Shown here in pieces: positions 46,602 to 56,989 of a stretch of 64,000 nucleotides of DNA. This DNA is from Rhexocercosporidium sp. MPI-PUGE-AT-0058 (lineage: Eukaryota; Ascomycota; Leotiomycetes; Helotiales). The first letter of the stretch is position 1, and each line of letters starts with the position of its first letter. The DNA lies in the NCBI GenBank assembly GCA_020746875.1, contig JAGTJL010000016.1:1798001-1862000 (forward strand). The letters are read 5' to 3'. Both the position numbers and the translations under genes were made by a program. The notes under the pieces were generated by a model. It made no database searches, was not told where the DNA came from, and saw nothing but the letters and a program-made list of their open reading frames with translations.

Positions 46602-48286
46602 ATGCAAGCTCCAATACCAATTTCCATCACCAGCTCCAGCTACGACCAATATCTCCCTACAATGCAACCGCCACCACGGCCAACTCCCAATTCCGGCCAT
46701 AATCAATGTCACAGCACGACACAACGAACAGCAGGAACTCTAGCCTCCGGCTTCATGGTGTCTACGCTTCCGAGAGTACCAAGCTACCCAGTAGTTCCAA
46801 CAACATATGAAGATGCAATGCGACGAGCGAGCCGACAGCGCTTATCTTTATCAAAAATGAGAACTTCAGAGGGAGAGAAAGTAGCAGCAGCAGTTCTACC
46901 CTCAGCAACGAAACGCCAACCAGCCAGTGAGAAGAATGGTTCGTGGGCGAGTACGTTGCCATATGATGGGCCTTGTTTCCGGCTGTCAACACTGCCATCC
47001 CCGCCATGTTATCTACAGTGAGCATCCTCCCTTTCATTCCTCCTGCCGAAATACTCTGTGCCTTTCGATATTATATCAATACTGACGCTCAGCCATCGTG
47101 TACCAGGAAATTACAATCCCCACTACTATCCCTCTTGGTCGGCCCCGAACGAAAACTCTTCCAAATCCACAAAGAGATGCTCCTCCAAGCCGCCCACTAC
47201 TTCACCACCATCTTTAACACCAGCATAAACAACAACGACACAGCCACCTTCCCCACTGACGACCCCACCGCCTTCGAATTGTTGATTCAATGGTGCTACA
47301 CCGGCAAACTCCCCTCTTTAACCCTGCAAGCCCGCGACGTAGTCTTCAACGTCGAGGTCACGAAGTTCTGCTCGGTTAGACTGAGGTTGTGCTGTTTGGC
47401 TGATAAGTACGGAATGGTTCTTTTACATAATCTGGCTGTGGATTCGATTGTGCGGTTTCTAGACAGTTCCGGTGATGCAGATGCGGGAGAGGAGAGAGAA
47501 AAGAGAGCGATGGGTTTGGAGTGGAAAGTTTTCAAGGGATGGTGTAAGTATGTTTATGAACACTCTTCTGAGAACTCGCCATTGAGGAAGTTTATTGCTT
47601 GCTACTTCAATTATGCGATTCGGTCTCAAGGGAGCGAAGATCAGAATCCAACTCAGACTCAGAAGTCGACTCAAAATCAGAGAAAGACGGAAGAAGCGAA
47701 GTCGTCAGGATATACCATCCCAAGACTCCACACCCTCGCGAACGATATCCCGGATCTGACGAAAGACTTATTCGCGTTTATGCGTCAACAAGCTTTTGCT
47801 CCACGGCCAGTCTCGAAACCATGGGATTGTAATCCTTGTGATTTCCATATCCACCCCTCACGGTCATCTTCGCATTTTCCTTCTTCATCGCACTCTACCG
47901 GCAAAATACACATAGCGTGTCCAATGAGCCTCGTCCCTGCATGCAGTACTTGGCCTTCACCAACGGCTAAGATCCAGTATTTTTTACAGGATGCAACGCT
48001 TAGGGGAACTGTGATCTGTCATGTCAGTCAGCTTGTGGATAACTTGGGGTTGCAGGGGTATGTTGTCGTCGATGCTGTGGGGGATTTAGTAGATGGAGAT
48101 GTAGCTAGGTGGGTGGAGTTTGGACGGAGCTTTAGATTGGCGATGCCGAAGATTGGGGAGGAGGAAGAGAGGGGCGAGAGGGCGAGGGAAGTGGAGAAGG
48201 GGAAGGAGAAATTTGTGATTCCTGAAGTGAGGATTTTTGAACCGGAAGAGGAGGAGGATTTGTATTCTGCTGATGCAGGATTATAA
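46602..48286 (+). CDS. BTB/POZ domain protein (distinct from the 1-17 kb family)
   Basis: Exon 1 (46602-47017) and exon 2 (47107-48286) join through GTGAGC...TACCAG to give 531 residues. The N-terminus is Pro/Ser-rich. The BTB fold starts near residue 145: LLVGPERKLFQIHKEMLLQAA, FTTIFNTS and FELLIQWCYTGKLPS. A helical region with LCCLADKYGM and LHNLAVDSIVRFLD follows, and the C-terminus is acidic. Unlike the other BTB family in this window, it keeps the classic H-K-x-x-L and YTG signatures. Such proteins dimerise and may be Cul3 adaptors. The first exon start is chosen at MQAPIPIS; an earlier in-frame start is possible. The interval 46027-46601 has no gene. Confidence 0.65.
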
Positions 48287-49172
48287 TCGTTGAAGACAAA
48301 GACCCACTAATGATTGATTCTACTTGAGACAAGGCCGAGGTGATTCACGTTAAGAACAATATAGGAAGAGCCCACAGGTTCTCCAACTCAGTGGTGACTT
48401 GTTATTTGAGTGCAAACTAAAAGCTATTACACTTCTAGACTAGAGGATGATATTTTTGAGTGATGCTCAACAACACTAGTGTCAAACCCCCGTGGAAGGA
48501 CGCTATATAACAATAGTCAGGGAAATTTCTTGTTTGTGTGATATACCTAGTCTTTTCTATGTACCCACTGCGCCTGGTCACCGATAGTAAAATCATGTAG
48601 GTAATTGTGCCTGTTTGTTTGTGATGGATTCGTTGAATAGCTATAAGAGAATATTTGGACACTTACAAGGTCATCACTTGAATAGCAAGCTCTACTACCT
48701 CTGAGAATATTCACAGCTTGGTTATTTTAATGGTTTTCCCAAGTTATCATTGAAGCAATTGAGTACTTATGCACTCAGGCCGTCTCAATAAGTGCCTAGC
48801 TTTCGTTTCGCAGAAGGGAGGCTTTCGGCTCGCGGGGCTGCTGTAGATAGTACGATTAAAAGTAATACCAGGCTATTTGATCTGCTTTTCGCTCCTCTAG
48901 CACTCCCTCCTCGATAACAAAATCAGGCGTTTAATGAAATCGCCTGACTACTGCGAATACCTGACTTCCATCTACTTCCATAAACCAGAATCGCCTAACT
49001 TCAGCTTCTCGAATTGATGTTCTCGGCTAATGAATTTCAAAAGAATAACAAGAATAAACACAGACAAAGAAAACTACCTAGGTAGCTGGTATTTTTCTGT
49101 TTCAGGCTGCTGCGTTAAGCCCCTCTGAGCGTCTGCCTTCGGTTAGGCATTTCGTTGAGACTTCTCGAGGCC

Positions 49173-49180
49173 TATATAAG
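49173..49180 (+). promoter_or_regulatory. TATA box upstream of small-protein gene
   Basis: The sequence TATATAAG lies about 160 bases upstream of ATG 49340. It is followed by a CT-rich then CAA-rich leader, a pattern typical of well-expressed fungal promoters. The rest of 48287-49339 holds no gene. Confidence 0.45.
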
Positions 49181-49339
49181 AGGAAGCCTTCTCCTCCCCT
49201 TGATTTATTTTTCTCTTTGGAGTTAGAAAGCAACGATCTACACACTCTGCCTCTCATCGTTTCTTCTCTTTCCAAACAATACAACACAATCAACTTCAAT
49301 AACAACACTTCAAACCTTCAACCTCACACCATAGGAAAG

Positions 49340-49878
49340 ATGCCTCCTCGTGCCAACAAAAATCCCCTCCCAGCAACTGCTGGATCCCACCTAATCAGTT
49401 ACATCCTTGACATCGAGGAGATCCAAACCCTCCAGGTAGACATTAAGTATAATATGTCTAACTCCGCCGCTCAAATTACCACGAAGGAGGCCGCTATCGT
49501 CAGCAACCTCGAGGCTCAATTCCAGGCTATGAAATCGATTTTAATCGAGAACACCGCCTGTTCCAAGTGCGGACAAAGCCCCCTCGTCCCGGCTTCTAAA
49601 CATGAGGCCTTCAAAAACCCGGCTACAGGGGCGATCTGGACCGAGATCGTTGAAGTCGTTGAGGGTATGTATTCATTTTTTCCATTTCCTCTTTTGTTTC
49701 TAACCCGAAGCGGGATGTTTTGAAACCCAAACTCAAATTCTAACACTATGCTTCTTTTTAAACAGAGTTGAAGACGGTCCCGGAGCACATCAAGCAGGTC
49801 CACCTCGATTGGATCAAGAAGCAGCTTCGGGAGGTTGAACATGCCTACCGACGTGACGATGTGGCAGCCAACTGCTGA
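49340..49878 (+). CDS. Small protein of unknown function (145 residues)
   Basis: Exon 1 (49340-49664) and exon 2 (49766-49878) are joined by a 101-base intron (GTATGT...AACAG), restoring VVEELKTVPEHIK. The product starts MPPRANKNPLPATAG. It is mostly helical, with one CSKCGQ pair and a C-terminal amphipathic helix (HLDWIKKQLREVEHAY). It has no signal peptide or membrane segment. I recognise no family. The clean splice, TATA box and ordered leader support a real gene. Bases 49879-50306 have only a short random frame. Confidence 0.5.
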
Positions 49879-50306
49879 GCGGGAAGCTCTAGGAAACTCT
49901 GGGCAGGGAGAAATTCAGGAAGGGAGTTTAGCTTGGTTTTTTGTGGGTTTGTCCTCTGGGGTTTTGCTGGTACTGGTTTGGGCTTGGTTGGGTGGGACGT
50001 CGTTTTCTTGCTCGGATTTTGCGGCCGTTGGCCTAGTTGAATGACAGAAGAAACTTGACCTCCTCAAAATTCTCTTTCTCAACCGTGAGTTAATCGTATA
50101 ACGCAAAAGATATGTTTTTGCGAGTGAAATTACTTTAGTCCCTTCGCAGAACGGACTGTTTACATTAAGCGAGGTGATATTTCGGAAGAGGGATGGTAAA
50201 AGTTCCTGAAACGCAGGCTAGACACCCCAAAAAGTGCAAATTACTCTTCCAAAATTCATAAATCTGCTTATCGGCTGCTAGATACTCCGCAAAAACAACT
50301 GCCAGA

Positions 50307-51364
50307 TCACCAAATACACCAAATCCTCAGTTCGCTACTTCTTCGCGCAGGAGCATCCTCAGTCCCCTCAATTGTAAACGCACTATGCGGACACATCATT
50401 CTCACGCTCCCATCACCCCTCCTCAAACCCTCACTATCATAGAACTTAATCGCATAGACCTCCTCCGGGCTCTGCTCGCTCAAATACCACCACTCATGCA
50501 CCTGCCCCTCCTTCGGAACTCTCACAAGCGGGTTCTCACTATAATACTCCTTCACATGCCCTTTCCTATCTTTGTACGTCCTTGGCAAAATCGCAAACTG
50601 TAAATCAGATTCCGGAGTAGCCATGAGAGCGAGCGGATCGCGCTTGACAGTCTCCCACGGTCTCCAGATGCTGAAAATACCGTAGCGAGGACCGTCGTAG
50701 CCTGTTCCGTCCCAGTCCCAATGTCCTCCTTTTCCGGTCACCATGTCACCGTTTCCGGGCCCGAGACCAGCTCGTTCAATAGCTGCGTCTTCGGAGGCGA
50801 TGATTTCGTCTTTGAGACGGAAAAAGAGAGCTCGCTCTTCGGGAGTCTGGCTTGAGTCTGACCACTCCTCGGTCATGGCGCGTAAGTGGCTTCGCGTACC
50901 ACCGGCGGTGTAATCAGAGTGTGCGCCGAAAAAGGGGGTGTACCTCGAGATTTCTCTCCTGCTCGTGGGTTTTTCCAGTCTACTTCGTCGAGGTTGATGG
51001 CTGCGACGTCGCGGAGAGTGTGGTTGACAACTGCAGCTGCTCGGATGCCGAGTTGTTCCTTGAGCAGGGAGATCATGGCGGGGTAGTAAATTTTGTGAAT
51101 GACTTCCTCATCGTTGATGGATTCATGTGAGGGATCAATTGGGAGTTTGTGGTTGAGGATTTGAAAACCGTGGGTTTCGTGGTTGTAACTTGAGAGAGGG
51201 GCAGGAAGATTACGGAGATCGGTTACGGGTTGGAGGTGGGGGGATGTTTTGGTTGAGCCGCCTACGATGGTGGATATCTCGTTTACTTCTGGGGGCTCGG
51301 CGGCTGAGTAGTAGTTGAAAGAGGCTTGTAGGATTGCTGGCGTTGAAACTGTAGCTGTTGACAT
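50307..51364 (-). pseudogene. GA4-desaturase/CmcJ-like hydroxylase family gene, one frameshift
   Basis: The minus-strand frame starts MSTATVSTPAILQASFNYY and runs through HETHGFQILNHKLP and NHTLRDVAAINLDEVDWKNPRAGEKSRG. It then meets a C5 run (50934-50938 on the plus strand as G5). One more C would continue as FFGAHSDYTAGGTRSHLRAMTEEW and on to IFSIWRPWETVKRDPLAL, HEWWYLSEQSPEEVYAIKFYDSE and the family ending CPHSAFT. Repaired length is about 352 residues, normal for the fungal GA4-desaturase or AsaB-like family, often annotated CmcJ/methyltransferase; members hydroxylate or desaturate secondary metabolites. All conserved blocks are otherwise intact, so a sequencing error in the homopolymer is as likely as a true mutation. 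Confidence 0.7.
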
Positions 51365-52584
51365 GGTGGCAGTTGCGTTTTAAGAAAATCGAAGTTATAT
51401 GCGTTAAAGATGCAGTTTCTTTGACTACAAATGAATGAACATCTGAGAGGTAGAATAGAATATTATACTAGCTCTTGGCACCTGTCAACACTTGGACTCC
51501 CGAAGCGTTGTGGCTAGCCAGGAACGCCGAGTGACTCTTTCACCGGCGGCGCAGCTGGATAAACTGCTTTTGACTGTGCATTGGACCTACCACACGGGCG
51601 GATGTTGAAACTTTCGGTCTAAGTCAGAAAGAATACTTATTTTATCCGAGACCGTCTGATTGAGCCAGTAGATTCTGTTGCAGACATTGGAGCTTAATGT
51701 CTCAAATTCTACAGCTGATAAATGTGTAACAAGTAAGATTTTGAATTAGTAGCCCGTGTGACTGCGATTGGAAGAAGAAAAAACCTATGAGAAAGCTCCG
51801 TTACTTTTATCGCTCACTGGCTTCTCCTTCCGCTCAAATTTCCCTGCAAAATTCAATGTCATGAAGATATCGAATAGGACTTACAAGAAGAACTTAAGGG
51901 CTGAGCAGGGGTAGTACGCATGACAATAACAGCTACGGCCGGATCTCTATTTCCGTTGCTGACATTGACGTAACTCTCCTCTCGTACATGAAGCTATACT
52001 TCGTAAAAACCGCTTCAAAAAAGCAGATGCAGATTCAAAGTTTTCATTTCCAAGATGCGCACATTACGGTAGTGATTTCACCATCTAAGAATAGGTGCAC
52101 TTGCATCAAATATTGATTATGCCACCTAATTAATCATGACAAATTATGGAAGATTGTTCTAGATCTAGATACATGCTGTACAGATTGTCTAGCGACATTG
52201 ATATAAACATTTCCAAGCTAAGTTGACAAGTGTTTATGCTAAGAAGGATGGATACATTTATCTCCTCTTGTCGAACGCGCGAATACTTATTTATGGAACC
52301 TAGATTTGGGAAGTTGCTGTTGATAATCTAGTGCTGTGTCAACACCCAACTCCAGCATTTTAGCGAGATCGTCAGGCTGCCGAGTCCCACTGAAGCGTAG
52401 TTCTGTTATGTTCCAAGTCTGCCCTTCTCCCCGCATTGCTCTTACAGTAATTTCGTAAGCGAGGCTAGCTCTGGATTCAAGAGCAGGCTGTTCTGAGTTT
52501 CATCAAAGCATTGGCAGTGACTTGCGATTGTGCTTTCTATGGCAGAGGCCTGGCATCTCGTCGCATCCCCAATCAGGCTGAAGG

Positions 52585-54977
52585 TCAAATTCTCTCTAAA
52601 ATGGCCGCCCTGGTCTTCTCGGTATTGCCACGAGGATCACTTCCCTCCTCCGGCTCACTTCCAAGCAACTTGAGTCCATATCTCGTCTTCCACATCTTCT
52701 TCACGCTCTTCTTATCGCCATCGAGTGCGACTGAATTCCCCGACGAACCCAAAGCTCCAGACTGCATCCCCATCGCGAGGAGCTTCCCAACTGTCCTATC
52801 ATCATTACCGGCATGTTTTGCCATGACCACTACCCAGATAATATAAACCACGCTCAAAGCTGCATGAAGAAGCAAGACCACAACACCAACATAGATCAAT
52901 ATCGAATCTTCAAAACCGTATCCATAGCCATATCGACTCATCTTCATACGTATCTGTGTAAAACGTTTCGTATCTTTGAAATCAGCAGCCGTGAGATTAG
53001 CATGCCATCGAGCGAAATCCTCGGTGGAGTCGAGAAGCTGTGGGTCTTCGTAGATGCTCTGGCTTACAGAGACGTCTTTCGGCCATACGTCTTTTCTGTA
53101 AGGGTTGTCCACTCTGCCTTCAAGGTCGATGTAGATAGGTACCGAGTTATGCGCACGTGCGAGGGCATCGGCGAGATATACGGAGAGAGATACCTGGAGA
53201 CAGCTTGTGATAGCAATACTGTCGTGACTGATGCGATGGAGCTTGCCATCAGTAAAGTTCTGGCGACCGAGCGTGAAAGTGGCGTTTAGGAACGTGCGCT
53301 CGTCGACGCATTTCTGGCCGATGGTATCGAGGATCGTGCGGTTCGTTGGGATGGGGTTGGATATAGAGTCGATGAGGGGCATGTTGAGAAGGTTTGCCCA
53401 CGATTCGTTGATGTATGCTGGTGTGGCTTGGACGTCGCCGGGGTCTTCGTCTGTCGCGACGAACTTTCCTGGTGGGTCGGGAAAGGAATCATAGACAGTT
53501 TGCTCGGGGGATGCCATGACTAGGTAGGTTTGCGTTTGAACCCAGCGCGCGTCAAAAGTGCAGACGAAGTATGACCATGGTAGTGGTGAGTCGATGAAGG
53601 AGGTGAGTCCATGGAGGATCTCGGGTGTTGCGAAGATAGCTCCTAGTGATGGTTTGATAGCGCCGAACTGTTCAGATCCGATGAAGCTGGAGTTTACTAT
53701 TGTGGAGTTCAGATCCGTTGAAAGTCCAGAATAGGTGGTAGTGGGCACGCTCCACTGGGTTGAGTAGATCGGTTCAGAGTTCCATGGACTCATTCGCATC
53801 CTATCATGAGGCAGTACAAAAGAGGTCGAGTTCGCAGGAAAACCTACAAACCCCAACGTCAGTACGAGGGGCCGTTACTTTAGAGTGAAATTGGGGAGAA
53901 ATTGGCTCATAACATACCCTGGCACTGGGTTTCTACAAACGGTTTCCGAGTTGGAATATTTTTACCAGCACTTTCAAAAGAAAGGTCGTAACGAGCTCGC
54001 AGCTGACCTTTCTCGCCTTGTATAGTGCCTTTGCCCTCATAAATACCAATCTTCTGGGGCCTGAATCCTGACAAGACTCTGTCATACGCAAGCATAGCAT
54101 TACCAAGGAAAGTAGAGAGCGAGGACGTTGCAAACGAGGTATTGGAACCTTGGTTAATAGCGTTCGCGCTCCCAACCAAGTAGCGATTCCAACCGTCCTC
54201 TCGCATCGTCATGTTGATGCTGTCTGAAGTTTGGAAAAGTTTATTTTCCATAATGAACTGCCGGATGCTGTACGATGGACACTCGGGAGTGATCGATGCC
54301 TTCGTTCCGGAGCACTGAGGGGGGGAGAACTCGGCGCTGAGTGTCTCAGGGTATAAGTTATCTTGGCTTCTCTGGATGTAGACATTGAAATCCATGTTCC
54401 CCTTGCCAACCCACACGTTACTCATAGTCCAGTACTGTAGTCTCGGTATCATTACAATGGCCGAGGACGGCGCAGAAGAAACCGCTAACAATACGATCAA
54501 TGGGAATACGAGAGTGTATTTCAAGCTCAGACTGGTGAACTCAGTCCGAAAGAGCCAAGTGGGCGAGTCGACGTAGAAATTGGCACTGATCATGCCAAGT
54601 GGAACTCCTTTCTTACTCGCCAGTCCATGTTGAATCATATTCAACACCATCATCGAGATGGAAGCCACCAAGAGACTGGCATGGACTTGTGCAGCAAATT
54701 GCAAGGCGCCAAGAATGGTGTTCGTTCTATCGGTCGGTAACGCCCAGAAGACGCTCCGGAAATTCAGAGCAAGAATGGCGAGAGAAATCGCGATCGGGGG
54801 AACGAGAATCAGGGATCTGGCTAGAATGCTCCATCGACTGGTCTGGTTCTTGCTCGTTGGGGGCGGTTTGTGATCGAAGTCATCATGTTCAGATACTTGG
54901 ACATGCTTAGCGGGCCTGAGAAATCGAGATTGAGACTGAAAGCCCTTACTCGGGACCTCATCGCTGGAATGCATCAT
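52585..54977 (-). CDS. Multi-pass membrane protein of unknown function, fungal-specific
   Basis: Exon 1 (54977-53918) and exon 2 (53843-52585) join across a 74-base intron to give 772 residues. The hydrophilic N-terminus is followed by three membrane segments at about residues 50-72 (LILVPPIAISLAILAL), 88-118 and 150-172 (YTLVFPLIVLLAVSSA). A large loop of about 430 residues carries several N-glycosylation sequons (NMT, NTS, NST, NRT, NAT, NLT) and paired cysteines, so it is probably extracellular. A last membrane segment (LIYVGVVVLLLHAALSVVYII) precedes a cytosolic tail. Many ascomycete genomes have such four-span proteins with no known role. Interval 51365-52584 and the region upstream to 56989 have no other supported gene. 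Confidence 0.75.
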
Positions 54978-55987
54978 CGGTGCATGTTCAAGTTCGTGCT
55001 GCTCGTACTGCCCTTGATCAGTTCCCGCGTTTCAGGAAGAGCGATGGATCTGGCCTACCTCATCTCTTCGACCGGCGCTATTCCTATCCATTGCTGTCGG
55101 CGGCGATGTTGAGGATTAGAGGGTTTGCTAAGAAGCAGATATCTAGTGCGACATAAATACAGACATATCAATTATTGAGAAAGAAGCATAAGACATAAGG
55201 TTGAGATTTAAGGGGAATCTGAAGACCTTACATCGGCAGATTTCTGCCAAGACCCACTTATACCTCTCCTGTGCCTCCTTGGCACTTGAGGCTGATACTC
55301 CGAATCAACAGGGACTTTGTGGCGCAGCTATGCAGCACGCGAAATAGCATCCGCTTGGATATCTAGTCAAGAAAAGAATTCAAAGCATGGATATAATGGA
55401 CTCTAGAATCTGTCTGTTTGTAGATGTTGTGTAGTAGGAAACATCTCTATCACTGGGATGGCTTCGTGATCAGATTAAAGCAGGTCAATAAAATGTTATT
55501 CAGTTAGATAATCCTTCCGTCAGCCACTCAACATCCATGCCCTCGCTTGTAATCTCACCTAACTAAACAAGCAGACAACAGACAAAAATAAAACCTCCTC
55601 CTCCTTCCCCTCTCCTCCTACAGCATCCTCCCATCCCCTCCAAATACCCCACCTACCCCCAAACTTCTCACTATCACCATCACCATCACCATCACCACCC
55701 CAACACCCGAACTTCCACAGCTCAAAAAGTCTCGAAATTCCACCAGCGCAATTATCTCCAAAACTCCCTCCCTACACCGCCCCCTCGCTGCCTCCCGTGG
55801 AAGTGCACTCTCACTTATATCCAAAGATCTCACTCACTGCAACGCCGGGAGCCCTCAGTAGAACCAGAATCGTCGTCCTCGCTTCTCAGGCAGAGAGGAA
55901 TGAGAGAATGTTCGCGCTAGCTAGCTAGCGTCAGGAATCGAGGATTTAGTTGTCAAGAAGAGGCGTAAAGGGAAAAGGAATAGAATT

Positions 55988-56003
55988 GGGGGGGGGGGGG
56001 GGG
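55988..56003. repeat. Poly-G run
   Basis: Sixteen G residues in a row lie in the gene-free interval 54978-56989, close to a TA repeat. Confidence 0.9.
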
Positions 56004-56044
56004 CATCTAGATCTCAATATTATTAAAGAGAAACAATACGGGTA

Positions 56045-56045
<1 letters not shown>

Positions 56046-56075
<30 letters not shown>
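56046..56075. repeat. TA dinucleotide microsatellite
   Basis: About 15 TA units are followed by an A/T-rich stretch. Confidence 0.9.
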
Positions 56076-56080
<5 letters not shown>

Positions 56081-56811
56081 TAAAAAAATATCTTCCTGTC
56101 CTCAAGGGATTGATTATATGAGGAAGATATCTTTCAATCCCTTCAATAGTTCTAGAAGTATTATACTATACGTCATACTCCACACTCCATCCTTCCACGT
56201 ACCCTCACCCTCACCCATCCCCGAGAACCCAACTAAAAGGAAAAGGAATAACCCCTAATATCACGATCCTCTACCTTCACACCCCACCTCACCACACCTC
56301 AGATGATAATTATCAAGCACGGAGTAGGTAGGTATCAGGTAATAATATCTCTCCTAGCAGCAGCATCTTTCTCATTTCAGCATTCCAAGTAAGATAAAAT
56401 GAAATAAAATAAAAATACGCCTCGCAGCTCTCCTCTGATTCGATGCAGTTCTGTATTCCTAATCCCTGATCCCAAATCCCAAATGCCAAATCTCGAAATC
56501 TCATGTATTCCCAGTTTCCAACCCCCAAGTAACTCAATCCATCCATACAATCAACGCCCGCTTAATCCCAATCCCGTCCCCGTTCCCGTTCTAGTGCCCG
56601 GTTCCCGGTTCCCGGTTCCCAAGGAGAAAAAATGCAAGCGCAACCTGAAATGCAATAATTGACGAACCAAAAAATATGTATATATGTAGAGAGTAATGAG
56701 TACAGAGAATCCCAGCCGGCCGGTCCCATCCCATGAATTCGTTCATTCATACATACAAGTCATGACTGCGTGGTAGCTTGCTCGCTCGCTCGCTCGCTTA
56801 ACGGCATCGTC

Positions 56812-56842
56812 AGCAACAACAACAACAACAACAACAACAACA
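56812..56842. repeat. CAA trinucleotide microsatellite
   Basis: About ten CAA units, preceded by a short CTCG repeat (56780-56798). Frames through it give poly-Asn or poly-Leu and are not credible genes. Confidence 0.9.
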
Positions 56843-56989
56843 GTAGCTGCCCCATAAATGCACCTAGATCTCGCCCATCTAATATATGCACCGCCTCCCC
56901 GAGTCCTATCCTATGTGCATCTATAATCCTTCCTCCGTCTCTCCCTCTATCCCTTAGGTTCGCTGCAGGGATTTCGATCGATCGATATC

